Origin: Ktedonobacter sp. SOSP1-85
GTDB lineage: Bacteria > Chloroflexota > Ktedonobacteria > Ktedonobacterales > Ktedonobacteraceae
Direction of reading: 5' to 3'
Length of the DNA: 64,000 nucleotides
NCBI RefSeq assembly: GCF_016587415.1
Contig: NZ_BNJI01000001.1
Coordinates: 5,619,501 to 5,683,500 of the forward strand
Part shown: in pieces, positions 34,082 through 42,709 of the stretch
How the letters are laid out: every line of letters begins with the position of its first letter
Position numbering within the stretch: the first letter of the stretch is position 1
Position numbers and translations under genes: made by a program
Notes under the pieces: model-generated
Told to the model about the DNA's origin: nothing
Databases searched by the model: none
Seen by the model: only the letters and a program-made list of their open reading frames with translations

Positions 34082-35269
34082 ATGCCAGAGCATGTTTTAC
34101 AGTCAGAGGCGCCCGAGCGTGCGCAGCGCCTTATCTATATGGACCACGCGGCCACGACCGCGCTTGACCCACGTGTTCTTGAGAGTATGATGCCGCACCT
34201 GACCGAGCAGTACGGCAATGCCAGCAGTATCTATGCGCTGGGCCGGCAGGCGATGCAGACCATTTCGCATGCGCGTGAAGAGGTGGCGGCGTTGCTCAAT
34301 TGCCAGCCCGCTGAGATCGCCTTTGTAGGTTGTGGTTCTGAAAGCGATAACCTGGCGATCAAGGGCATGGCCTTTGCCTCGCAAAAGAAGGGTAACCACC
34401 TGATTACCAGTTCGATTGAGCACCACGCGGTCCTGCACACCTGTAACTACCTGGAGCGTTTTGGCTTTGAGACGACCTATCTCCCAGTTGATGAGAACGC
34501 GTTGATCGATCCAGACGCGGTTGGGCGGGCCATTACCGATAAAACCGTGCTGGTCTCGATCATGTTTGCTAATAATGAGGTCGGAACCATCGAACCTATA
34601 GCCGAGATTGGCAAGATCTGTCGTGCGCGCAAGGTCCCCTTCCACGTGGATGCGGTGCAGGCGGGTGGTGCACTCCCCATCGATGTGGCCGCGTTAAATG
34701 TGGACTTGCTCTCGCTCTCGGCGCATAAATTTTATGGGCCAAAGGGGATGGGTATTCTCTATGTCAAGCAAGGGAAGCGCATCCTGCCACAGTTGCAGGG
34801 GGGATCGCAGGAGCGTGGTAGGCGTGCCGGTACCGAGAATGTCGCGGGCATCGTCGGGACGGCCGAGGCCTTCCGGCTGGCCCAGGAAGAGCTAGAGACC
34901 GTGACGCCACGTATCCGCAAACTGCGCGATCGCCTGATCGAGGGCATCTTGACCATTCCCAGGAGCCGTCTGACGGGCCATCCTGTACAGCGCCTGGCCA
35001 ATAATGCGAGCTTCTGTTTTGAAGGCGTGGAGGGAGAATCGATCCTGATTCACCTGGATATGCTAGGGATCGCGGCCTCGACCGGTTCGGCCTGTACCTC
35101 AGGCTCGATTGATCCCTCACATGTCCTGGAGGCCATGGGCTATCCTTCGGAGTGGTCGCATGGGAGCTTGCGCCTGACGCTCGGTAAGGAGAATACCGAG
35201 GAAGAGGTTGAGCGAGTCATCGCGCTCCTGCCTGGAGTGGTAGAGAAGGTGCGGACCCTGGGCCTATAG
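34082..35269 (+). CDS. Cysteine desulfurase (NifS/IscS-like)
   Basis: A PLP enzyme taking sulfur from cysteine for Fe-S clusters, tRNA thiolation or cofactors. 395 residues from the ATG at 34082: IYMDHAATTALDPRVLESM, the PLP-Lys in SLSAHKFYGPKGMG, ERGRRAGTENVAG, and the sulfur-carrying Cys in TGSACTSGS. IscS/NifS-type, not SufS-type, by the long Cys loop. The frame opens at a GTG at 34046, but the ATG fits the family length. TATAAT at 34003-34008 may be its -10. No scaffold gene is adjacent; sulfur supply to tRNA-modifying or LarE-like enzymes is possible. Confidence 0.9.
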   Translation: MPEHVLQSEAPERAQRLIYMDHAATTALDPRVLESMMPHLTEQYGNASSIYALGRQAMQTISHAREEVAALLNCQPAEIAFVGCGSESDNLAIKGMAFASQKKGNHLITSSIEHHAVLHTCNYLERFGFETTYLPVDENALIDPDAVGRAITDKTVLVSIMFANNEVGTIEPIAEIGKICRARKVPFHVDAVQAGGALPIDVAALNVDLLSLSAHKFYGPKGMGILYVKQGKRILPQLQGGSQERGRRAGTENVAGIVGTAEAFRLAQEELETVTPRIRKLRDRLIEGILTIPRSRLTGHPVQRLANNASFCFEGVEGESILIHLDMLGIAASTGSACTSGSIDPSHVLEAMGYPSEWSHGSLRLTLGKENTEEEVERVIALLPGVVEKVRTLGL

Positions 35270-35285
35270 CCGAAAAGTATAGGTA

Positions 35286-35321
35286 GAAGAGAGGAATATG
35301 CTTTTGCAGGTTCCTCTCTTC
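35286..35321 (+). terminator. Intrinsic terminator of the cysteine desulfurase gene
   Basis: GAAGAGAGGAA (35286-35296) pairs perfectly with 35311-35321, followed by TTTGTTT. Confidence 0.85.
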
Positions 35322-35578
35322 TTTGTTTCTCACACAACGCACAGCTGCGAAAGGCCAGGTTGGAATTGGCTCTATTGTAGCTGTGATAGAGGCAATTGGC
35401 TTATTGTAACTATGAATGTTTTTATGTTACAGTGGAGATATGGGGGAGGTTGGCGGTGCTGCCACTATGTGTTTTTAGAGTTTGTGCGCAGGGGTGCAAC
35501 AAAATATTGTAACGCCAGGTCGTTGTAGAGCGTTCTCAACGAAGCCTCCAGATATCGGATGAAAGGAATGGTTTTGGG
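35322..35578. other. Leader region of aminotransferase gene
   Basis: No gene. The region should hold the aminotransferase promoter; candidates such as TTGTAA with TATGTT around 35404-35428 are weak. Confidence 0.3.
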
Positions 35579-36754
35579 ATGGATACGTTAAAACGTGAAA
35601 CGTTGTCGCAGCGGGTGCGGCAGGTGAGGCCCTCTGGCATTCGTAAGTTCTTTGATATTATTAATACCATGCCAGAGGTTATTTCATTGGGAGTGGGAGA
35701 GCCCGACTTCGTCACGCCAGAACATATTCGGCGCGCTGGTATTCGCTCAATTGAAGAAGGACATACGCAGTATACCTCTAACTATGGCATGATTGAGCTA
35801 CGCCAGGAGATCGCCAAGAAATTGCAGGCACTCTATAGCTTAGAGTATGATCCCGCTAAGCAGATCCTGGTCACGGTCGGGGTAAGCGAAGGTGTCGACC
35901 TGGCTATGCGTACTATCATTGATCCCGGTGACGAGGTGATCGCGCCCGATCCGGGATATGTGGCCTATGAGGCGGACATCATTTTCGCCGGGGGGGTAGC
36001 GGTTCCGGTGCCAACATACGCGCAGTATGACTTCGCTGTACGTGCAGAGGAGATCGCCGCGGCTATCACCCCGCGCACCAAGATGATTCTGCTGGGCAAT
36101 CCCAATAACCCCACAGGTGCGGTGATTCCCCGTGTGGAGCTTGAGAAGATCGCTGCCCTGGCAGTCGAGCATGATTTGATTGTGCTCTCCGACGAGGTAT
36201 ATAGCCGTCTGACCTATGGTGTTGATCACTTTAGCATCGCCTCGCTACCCGGGATGAAGGAGCGCACCATTTTGATGGATGGCTTCTCCAAGTCATATGC
36301 CATGACCGGCTGGCGCGTGGGCTACGTCGCGGCCTCGACCGAGATCCTTGAGGCTATGCTCAAGATCCACCAGTATACCATTATGTGCGCCGGGACTGCG
36401 CCCCAGGAGGCCGCTTTACAGGCGTTGCGCTACGGCGATGACGACGTTAAGCGGATGCATGATGAGTATGAGCGCCGGGGCCAGATGTTTGTCGCGGGCC
36501 TTAATAAGCTGGGCCTGGCCTGTTGCGAGCCACGAGGCGCATTTTATGCCTTCCCCTTTATTGGCAATACGGGGATGAACGACGAGGAATTCGCGGAGAA
36601 ATTGCTCTTTGAAGAGAAGGTTGCCGTCGTTCCTGGTAGCTCGTTTGGTGAGGCGGGACGCAATTATGTGCGCTGCGCCTACTGCACCTCCTATGAGAAA
36701 TTGGAAGAGGCCCTGGTGCGCATCGAGCGCTTCTTGCAGAAGCACGCCAGGTAG
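35579..36754 (+). CDS. Class I/II pyridoxal-phosphate aminotransferase
   Basis: 391 residues, fold type I. Motifs: VISLGVGEPDFVTPEHI, YTSNYGMIELRQEIA, NPNNPTGAVI, SDEVYSRLTYG, the PLP-Lys in MDGFSKSYAMTGWRVGY, and a late Arg in YVRCAYCTSYEKLEEAL. It is closest in pattern to the aspartate/aromatic/PatA-like branch; the substrate cannot be fixed. GAAAGG lies about 12 nt upstream. A very long hairpin separates it from the convergent next gene. Confidence 0.88.
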   Translation: MDTLKRETLSQRVRQVRPSGIRKFFDIINTMPEVISLGVGEPDFVTPEHIRRAGIRSIEEGHTQYTSNYGMIELRQEIAKKLQALYSLEYDPAKQILVTVGVSEGVDLAMRTIIDPGDEVIAPDPGYVAYEADIIFAGGVAVPVPTYAQYDFAVRAEEIAAAITPRTKMILLGNPNNPTGAVIPRVELEKIAALAVEHDLIVLSDEVYSRLTYGVDHFSIASLPGMKERTILMDGFSKSYAMTGWRVGYVAASTEILEAMLKIHQYTIMCAGTAPQEAALQALRYGDDDVKRMHDEYERRGQMFVAGLNKLGLACCEPRGAFYAFPFIGNTGMNDEEFAEKLLFEEKVAVVPGSSFGEAGRNYVRCAYCTSYEKLEEALVRIERFLQKHAR

Positions 36755-36794
36755 CGCGTCATCTGTTTGACTTCTCGCGCCTGCGGTGCTCGCT

Positions 36795-36859
36795 TTGGTC
36801 AATGATGTAGTGCACCGCGACAGCCGCAGGCTGTCGCGGTGCACTACATCATTGACCAA
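36795..36859. terminator. Perfect 30-bp hairpin in convergent gap
   Basis: 36795-36824 pairs perfectly with 36830-36859, 5-nt loop (CGCAG), between the aminotransferase and the DsbA-like gene. The outer end almost touches the latter's stop codon. Confidence 0.8.
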
Positions 36860-36864
36860 TTATA

Positions 36865-37503
36865 TTATTTGGCGGAAACAGGTTCCCAGGATGGAGCCTG
36901 GACGCGGTCGCGTTTCAACTCAAAAACATTGGGCTGGGTCAGGAAGTAGGAGGTATGATCCCAGAGGGTCGCAGCCTCTTCGCCCTCGGGTACACTATGG
37001 ATGACCGGGCCATAGAAGCCTACGGTCGAACCCTCAAAGGCGATGGTGGGTACGCCAAAGGCCGCGTAGCGATCAACGGCCTCTTTATGGTCGTTGAGTA
37101 CCTCCTGGACCGTCGATTCATCGGCGAGGGCCTGGGCGACAAAGTCGCTGCCGAGTCCCGCTTCCTGTGCAGCTGCCTCGACGACTGAGCGCTCGTTGAT
37201 ATTCTCTTTGCGTCCGTGGGCGGCATTTCCCAGCGCAACGTAGAGTTTCTCCAGGGCCTCATTCCCTTTCTGGCGACGAGCGAGGGCCAGGGTGCGAAGC
37301 GCGGTCCAGCCGCGACCGTTCACATAGTCGGGCTGTACACCCTCCTGGCGGTTAACCACTTCGAGGCTAAAGAGTTTCCAGGTAATGTCCACTGGACGCT
37401 CCTGGCGTACATTGCGCATCCAGAGGGCGGTGCGCCACGCCAGTGGGCAGAGTGGATCAACGTGCATGTTTACTTTCTTGGGTTGCGTAGCTTCCAAGTT
37501 CAT
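36865..37503 (-). CDS. DsbA-family thioredoxin-fold protein with a single active-site Cys
   Basis: 212 residues. The N-terminal active-site region is VDPLCPLAWRTALWM, i.e. Cys-Pro-Leu-Ala, with only one Cys. This is the pattern of the DsbA-like subfamily that includes mycothiol-dependent reductases and isomerases such as Rv2466c. The cis-Pro is in FGVPTIAF. There is no signal peptide, so it is cytoplasmic. The ATG at 37503 is chosen for GGGGAG 8 nt upstream. A cytoplasmic thiol-dependent reductase or isomerase is likely; the thiol cofactor is unknown. Confidence 0.78.
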   Translation of the reverse strand: MNLEATQPKKVNMHVDPLCPLAWRTALWMRNVRQERPVDITWKLFSLEVVNRQEGVQPDYVNGRGWTALRTLALARRQKGNEALEKLYVALGNAAHGRKENINERSVVEAAAQEAGLGSDFVAQALADESTVQEVLNDHKEAVDRYAAFGVPTIAFEGSTVGFYGPVIHSVPEGEEAATLWDHTSYFLTQPNVFELKRDRVQAPSWEPVSAK

Positions 37504-37614
37504 GAAAATCACTCCCCAACTGTGAAGTATAGTCACACTTTACTTTCTGAAGTGTGCAATTATAGAATATTCTCTCGCAAAGATGAATGTCAAATGGAGA
37601 GTGGCTGAAGGCGC

Positions 37615-38205
37615 CTAGAAATTGCTTCTGAGAAATGGTTGGCTCCCATTTCTTATATCCAAAAGACGATGTGAGCCGAGCAGCATGGATTCGGGATCGG
37701 CGCGATGGGGACCAAGGAAGCGCAGGGCAGGTGCCTTCGCCGTCCCCTGATATTTTTGCAGGAGCGGTTGGAGGAACTGGGGGAGCGCGATGCTACCATG
37801 ATGCTGAGCCAGCAGGAGCAGGTAGTAGCGGCTGCGCTCATCCTCTATCACACTGCGAATAGTTGAGAGGTCAAGCAGGATGCCGCGTTCGTGGCGCGTG
37901 AAGAGCAGGATGGGGGCATTATCCATCTCCTGCGAGAGGCGTAAGATACTCTCCTCAAGGTTAGGGACATAAAGTTCCATACGCTGTAGCGTTACGCCTG
38001 TCCGCCTGGCCCGGTAGTACATATATTCCAGAAAGTCTTTGGCCTGTTGAATACGTTCCAGGCGAATTCCTTTGTGTTTGTCGGGCGCGCAAGGAATGAA
38101 GGCCACACATACCAGGCAGGCAGAGAGGTTCTCTGCCATGACCAGAGCCTGATCGATTGCTTCTCTATCGATACTGTGTGTAAAAGGCAGGAGTAAATAC
38201 TGCAT
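37615..38205 (-). CDS. Universal-stress-like (HUP-fold) protein, tentative
   Basis: 196 residues. It begins MQYLLLPFTHSIDREAIDQALVMAENLSACLVCVAFIP, which has the beta-alpha-beta opening of UspA-type proteins, and later LYVPNLEESILRLSQEMDNAPILLFT. The classic ATP-binding GxxGSxS is not evident and the C-terminus is helical and basic, so this may be a degenerate or ATP-free member. GGA lies 8 nt before the chosen ATG; the frame continues upstream (to 38355) through Ser/Thr-rich residues that look non-coding. Confidence 0.5.
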   Translation of the reverse strand: MQYLLLPFTHSIDREAIDQALVMAENLSACLVCVAFIPCAPDKHKGIRLERIQQAKDFLEYMYYRARRTGVTLQRMELYVPNLEESILRLSQEMDNAPILLFTRHERGILLDLSTIRSVIEDERSRYYLLLLAQHHGSIALPQFLQPLLQKYQGTAKAPALRFLGPHRADPESMLLGSHRLLDIRNGSQPFLRSNF

Positions 38206-38416
38206 AAGCGTTTCCATTCTTATTGATGAGTAGCTGGTGTTACTGAGCAAATAGCAGGTGTCTGTGTTATTAGTATAGAGGGAAAGGAATAAAGTTTGGC
38301 TCAAAATGTGGAGGGCGGATCTAAAGATATGCTCAGGATCTGGTGACGTTGCCATTCTGATGGGGGAATGCGAAAATAAGAGCAGGCGTTAGTATATTGT
38401 GTGCAAGCTATTTCTA

Positions 38417-38476
38417 GTAGGTAATAGAGTGAGCCCTGGCAACTTTATAGCTGCCAGGGCTCACTCTATTACCTAC
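38417..38476 (-). terminator. Perfect 25-bp hairpin after nrdJ
   Basis: 38417-38441 pairs perfectly with 38452-38476 around a 10-nt loop that can form two more pairs. It is 26 nt beyond the nrdJ stop. Confidence 0.75.
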
Positions 38477-38501
38477 CGAGGCGAGCGCCGTAGGCACAAG
38501 G

Positions 38502-40892
38502 TTAGCATTCGCTATAACCGCAGTTATAGCATTTGCGGCAGCCCTCCTCGTAGACCATGGTGTTACAGTCGCACTGGGGGCAGAGGTTGCCCGTCAGGTT
38601 GAGCGTGCTGAGATCGCCATGCTCATGATAGGTGCCATTCGTTCCGCTGGTCTTCTGCTCAGCAGGGGGGTCGTCCTGTTCAGCGGCGGCGTCCTCCTTT
38701 GCTTTCTCGCTCGCGAGCTGCGACTCGATATGTAGTTCCAGCGCGCGGGCCACGCCATCGGGCAGCGAGCGCACCTGCTGCACGCCGAAACCAACCGAGC
38801 GGCTGCCGCCGATGCCGCGTAGCTGTTCGGTGATGACCTTGGCGCGATCCATTTGCGAGAGCGGACTGAGCAGTTGCAGGTTCAGCGAGATCAGGCGCCC
38901 CAGGGCCTCGGAGAGAGCCGCGATATCGCTACCGGCCTTACCCAGAGTCACAAAGACTTCCAGGGGTCCCTGCTCATCGCTATTGATCGTAATGTTGATC
39001 TTGCCCTCTGGGGCGCGTACCTGGCGTGTATAGCCGTGGACAACAGCAGGCCGCTCTTTGATTCCCTGGCGGATCGAGGTCACAGGCTCCATCATCAGGC
39101 CCTGGGTCTCGTTCGCATCGCCTGTGGCCTGTTTCTGCTTCTTCTCATCCTCGATACGGGTCAGGACTGCGTCACGCGAGCCATCGCGGTAGTAGGTCAC
39201 GCCCTTACAGCCCATCTCATAGGCCAGGCGATAGAGCGTCTCGACCTGGTCAACGGTATGGTTGTTGGGCGCGTTCACCGTCTTGCTGATGCTGGCATCG
39301 GTGTAGCGCTGGACGGTCGCCTGTACACGTATATGCTCCTCGGGTGAGAGATCCTTTGAGGAGACAAAGTAGTGAGGTGTTGATGCGTTGGGATGCGCAT
39401 CGCGCCAGGCCTGGAGCAGGGGATGATAGAGAATATGCTCACCCGTGCGGTCGCGCCGGATCATGGCGAAGTCAAAGACCGGCTCAATGCCCGAGCTAAC
39501 GCCTGAGAGCAGGCTGGTTGTGCCGGTGGGTGCCTGGGTTAGCAGGACGGCGTTGCGTGTGCCGTGCTTCTTGATCTTCTCTTGCAGCGATTTGGGCAGG
39601 CGTTTGATGAACTTGCCCTGGAGATATTTGTCGCGTTCGAAGCGTGGGAAGGGCCCCTTCTCGGCGGCGATCTCCGTTGAGGCCTCGTAGGCCGAGTCGC
39701 GGATCGTCGAGTAGATGCGCTCAATCACCGGGATCGAGGCCTCGCTACCATAGGCGATCTTCATCTTGATCAAGGCGTCGGCCAGACCCATCGTCCCCAG
39801 GCCTGTGCGGCGCGTGCCGAGCTGTGCCTCGCGGTTCTCCTCAAAGAAGTAGTCGGTCGCATCAATGACGTTATCCAGGAAACGCATGGAGACCTTGCTT
39901 ATCTCTGCCAAACGCTGCCAATCCATGGCTCCATCTGAGACAAAGGCCGCAAGGTTGAGCGCGCCCAGGTTGCACACTCCCCACTCTGGAAGCGGTTGCT
40001 CTCCACATGGATTTACGCAACGAATATTTTCGTAGTACCAGGTGTTGGCTTCTTTGTTGCAGCGATCCATGAAGACGACACCTGGTTCGGCGGATTCCCA
40101 GGCCGAGGTGCAGATCAGGTCCCAGAGGTGGCGCGCCTTGATAGTCTTTTTGACCTCGTCCTGCCAGACCAGGTTCCAGTCGGCATCGTCCTTGACGGCC
40201 TGCATAAAGGCATCGGAGACGCAGACCGAGAGGTTGGCGTGCTCGATCATGCCCGCCTTTTTCTTGACCGTGATAAACTCTTCGATGTCTGGATGGTTGT
40301 CATCCAGCATAATCATTAAAGCCCCCCTCCGGGAACCACCTTGCTGGATGACATCGCCGGTTGCGACCGAATAGAGTTGCGCCCAGGAGCAGGGACCGGA
40401 GGCCGTGCCATTGACGGTCTTGATGTAGGAGCCGCGTGGACGGAGCGTGGAGAGGTTGATGCCGACGCCACCACCGCGAGCCATGATCTCGGTCATGACC
40501 TTCAGGTTTTCCAGGATACCCTGGCGGCTATCCTCCGGACTGGGGATGACGAAGCAGTTATAAAATGTAACTTGGTGTCCGGTTCCGGCACCCGCGAGGA
40601 TGCGTCCGCCGGGGACAAACTGGAAGTTGGAGAGAGCGTCGTAGAAGCGCTCCTCCCAGAAGGCCTGCTTCTCCTCGCCTTGCTCGACAGAGGCGATGCC
40701 ACGGGCGACGCGTTTCCACATATCTTCAGGGTAGAACTCCAGAGGTTGCCCGGTGGCATCCTTAAGCGAGTATCTATCCATGAACACCTTCTGGCGAATG
40801 CCTTCTAACTGTGTGAGCGAGGCTATGTCGGAGGTAGGTGCAGACTGTATCGCGGAGTCAGACTGTCGTGGTGGCTTCTGTTGTTCTACCAT
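38502..40892 (-). CDS. nrdJ: Adenosylcobalamin-dependent (class II) ribonucleotide reductase
   Basis: Reduces ribonucleotides to deoxyribonucleotides with coenzyme B12. 796 residues: VTFYNCFVIPSPEDSRQGI, ARGGGVGINLSTLRPRGS, the radical-site region NPCGEQPLPEWGVCNLGALNL (Cys-Glu-Cys), and APTGTTSLLSGVSSGIEPVFDF. The C-terminal Cys-rich tail, CPQCDCNTMVYEEGC then CRKCYNCGYSEC, carries the redox Cys and is typical of this form. No class I or III reductase is in the window. Two NrdR boxes lie about 290-340 nt upstream, in the gap shared with cinA. Confidence 0.95.
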   Translation of the reverse strand: MVEQQKPPRQSDSAIQSAPTSDIASLTQLEGIRQKVFMDRYSLKDATGQPLEFYPEDMWKRVARGIASVEQGEEKQAFWEERFYDALSNFQFVPGGRILAGAGTGHQVTFYNCFVIPSPEDSRQGILENLKVMTEIMARGGGVGINLSTLRPRGSYIKTVNGTASGPCSWAQLYSVATGDVIQQGGSRRGALMIMLDDNHPDIEEFITVKKKAGMIEHANLSVCVSDAFMQAVKDDADWNLVWQDEVKKTIKARHLWDLICTSAWESAEPGVVFMDRCNKEANTWYYENIRCVNPCGEQPLPEWGVCNLGALNLAAFVSDGAMDWQRLAEISKVSMRFLDNVIDATDYFFEENREAQLGTRRTGLGTMGLADALIKMKIAYGSEASIPVIERIYSTIRDSAYEASTEIAAEKGPFPRFERDKYLQGKFIKRLPKSLQEKIKKHGTRNAVLLTQAPTGTTSLLSGVSSGIEPVFDFAMIRRDRTGEHILYHPLLQAWRDAHPNASTPHYFVSSKDLSPEEHIRVQATVQRYTDASISKTVNAPNNHTVDQVETLYRLAYEMGCKGVTYYRDGSRDAVLTRIEDEKKQKQATGDANETQGLMMEPVTSIRQGIKERPAVVHGYTRQVRAPEGKINITINSDEQGPLEVFVTLGKAGSDIAALSEALGRLISLNLQLLSPLSQMDRAKVITEQLRGIGGSRSVGFGVQQVRSLPDGVARALELHIESQLASEKAKEDAAAEQDDPPAEQKTSGTNGTYHEHGDLSTLNLTGNLCPQCDCNTMVYEEGCRKCYNCGYSEC

Positions 40893-41180
40893 AAAGGCTT
40901 GCTCCTTTTCCTTGTACTCTGGGCGTCAAATCAAGTATGAGCTAGATACTGTTTTGCGGCCATCCAGGTCGCTTTATGTGCAATACAAAAGAATATGGAT
41001 GCGAGAAGACAGCGCTGAAAACGATGGAGACATGGACCATGTCAATTGTGTGGGTGCTGTATGGATACGTGAGACACATGCGGCTGAGAGCCCTTTGGGT
41101 GTATCCTCATATTTCGCTATCGAAAATGTATTCTACGCTATCCAGTATACCCGCAATGGCGACCAAAAACAACCCCTCTG

Positions 41181-41228
41181 GCACAACATATTGTGTTTGT
41201 TAATAAATTTTAACACAATATGTTGTGT
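41181..41228. promoter_or_regulatory. Two NrdR boxes between nrdJ and cinA
   Basis: Two 16-nt palindromic sites, GCACAACATATTGTGT (41181-41196) and ACACAATATGTTGTGT (41213-41228), match the NrdR consensus ACACWATATATWGTGT at 14 and 15 of 16 positions. Their starts are 32 nt apart, about three helical turns, the usual arrangement. They lie in the 439-nt divergent gap and overlap a possible cinA -35 (TTGTGT, 41223) with -10 TATGAT at 41244; the nrdJ promoter itself was not pinned down. Confidence 0.8.
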
Positions 41229-41331
41229 TAGTGGCTTTTGTGATATGATGAGGAAACGCGTAAAAGCACCTGGTAGGTACGCGCAGAAAGGCAAGTGTAG
41301 GGCCACCTGAGGCCATATGCAGGGAGGATTT

Positions 41332-42567
41332 ATGAGGGCAGAAATTATTTCGTGTGGAACCGAGCTGTTGTTAGGACATATCTCAGATACCAACGCCACG
41401 TTCCTGGCGCAGAGCCTGGCGAGCCTGGGCGTTGATTTATATCATGTCTCGCAGGTGGGTGATAATCAGGAGCGCGTCGTGGAGACACTGCGCCGTGCTC
41501 TGGAGCGGTCGGACCTCGTCGTGATGACGGGTGGTGTTGGCCCAACCGAAGACGACCTGACGCGCGAATCAATCAGCGCGCTGGTGGGCGAGGAGATGCG
41601 TGTTGATCCAGTCCTGGAGCAGGAGTTACGTGCGCGTTTTTCAGGACGAGACATGCCCGAGCGCAATCTCAAACAGGCGACCTTGATTCCCTCGGCGCAG
41701 ACCCTGCCTAATCCGCGAGGGTCCGCGCCTGGCTGGTTTGTGCAGAAGGATCAGAAGATCATCGTGGCCATGCCAGGAGTGCCGCGTGAGATGTACCGCA
41801 TGTGGGAAGAGGAGGCGGTCCCGCGCCTGGCTCCCTACCTGGGCGGAACGATCTTTACGCGTATCCTGCGGGTGTATGGCCTGGGTGAATCGACCGTCGA
41901 GGAGCGCCTGGGTGAATTGATTCATAGCAGCAATCCAACTGTGGCAACCTACGCTAAACCGGATGCCGTCGATGTGCGTATCAGCGCCAAGTCTGCCACG
42001 AGCGAAGAGGCTGAGAAACTGGTCTCGGAGGCAGAAGTGCAGGCACGTGAGATCCTGGGTGCGCTGATCTTTGGCACCGATAAGGATACGCTTGCCAGCG
42101 TCACCGGAAGCCTGCTCCAGGCGCGTCACCAGACGCTCTCCGTCATGGAGTCGCTTACGGGCGGCCTGCTTGCCAGCACCATTACGGATTTCAAGACCAG
42201 TTCCAGCCACTTCATTGGCGGCATTATTTCTTATAGCACTGATCTTAAAGCGCAGTTTGGCGTGCCACGTGAGACGATTGAGCGCTATGGCGTGGTAAGT
42301 GAGGAGACAGCTATCGCGATGGCGAAGGCGGTGCGTATGGAGATAGGGACTGATTTTGGTATTAGTGTGACGGGGGTGGCGGGTCCAGATGAACTTGATG
42401 GGAAGCCCGCGGGAACAATGCATATCGCGGTAGCAGGCCCCAATGGGGTGGTCACAGGGATGGGACCCGGATGGAGATCCAGTCGCAGTGACAACAAACG
42501 CCATGCCGTCAATACAGCATTAAATCTACTCAGGCTCTATCTAGAGGGACGTGTAGAGCCAAAATAG
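41332..42567 (+). CDS. cinA: CinA family protein (competence/damage-inducible, NMN deamidase-type)
   Basis: 411 residues in two domains: an N-terminal MoeA/MogA-like domain (MRAEIISCGTELLLGHISDTNATFLAQSL, VVMTGGVGPTEDDLTRE) and a C-terminal CinA/PncC domain (TLSVMESLTGGLLASTITD, SHFIGGIISYSTDLKAQFG, GISVTGVAGPDELDGKPAGTMHIAV). By family knowledge it acts on pyridine nucleotides (NMN deamidation, ADP-ribose hydrolysis). GGGAGG stands 4 nt before the ATG at 41332. It is divergent from nrdJ and close to NrdR boxes, which may affect it. Confidence 0.92.
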   Translation: MRAEIISCGTELLLGHISDTNATFLAQSLASLGVDLYHVSQVGDNQERVVETLRRALERSDLVVMTGGVGPTEDDLTRESISALVGEEMRVDPVLEQELRARFSGRDMPERNLKQATLIPSAQTLPNPRGSAPGWFVQKDQKIIVAMPGVPREMYRMWEEEAVPRLAPYLGGTIFTRILRVYGLGESTVEERLGELIHSSNPTVATYAKPDAVDVRISAKSATSEEAEKLVSEAEVQAREILGALIFGTDKDTLASVTGSLLQARHQTLSVMESLTGGLLASTITDFKTSSSHFIGGIISYSTDLKAQFGVPRETIERYGVVSEETAIAMAKAVRMEIGTDFGISVTGVAGPDELDGKPAGTMHIAVAGPNGVVTGMGPGWRSSRSDNKRHAVNTALNLLRLYLEGRVEPK

Positions 42568-42585
42568 ATTACCATTGGGCTACTG

Positions 42586-42626
42586 GCATGCAGCATACGT
42601 CTCTTGTAAGAGCATATCCTGCATGC
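42586..42626 (+). terminator. Hairpin after cinA
   Basis: GCATGCAG (42586-42593) pairs with CTGCATGC (42619-42626) and encloses a smaller CTCTT/AAGAG hairpin. No T-tract; a weak terminator or part of a leader for the following transporter. Confidence 0.45.
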
Positions 42627-42666
42627 TATGATCAGAGCCATGAAAGAATAAGGATCGGGAAAGGTC

Positions 42667-42697
42667 AGGGGGAGCAAGTGTCCATCTTGCTCCCTCT
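42667..42697 (+). promoter_or_regulatory. Leader hairpin just before the Nramp-type gene
   Basis: A 12-bp stem (42667-42678 with 42686-42697, one G-T pair, 7-nt loop) ends 12 nt before the start codon, in the place of the ribosome binding site. No normal Shine-Dalgarno is visible. It may modulate translation. Confidence 0.45.
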
Positions 42698-42709
42698 GGG
42701 TATGGGCCT

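Noticed and set aside
40893..41180. Cobalamin riboswitch upstream of nrdJ
   Set aside because: No clear B12 box or conserved core was found in this stretch by eye.
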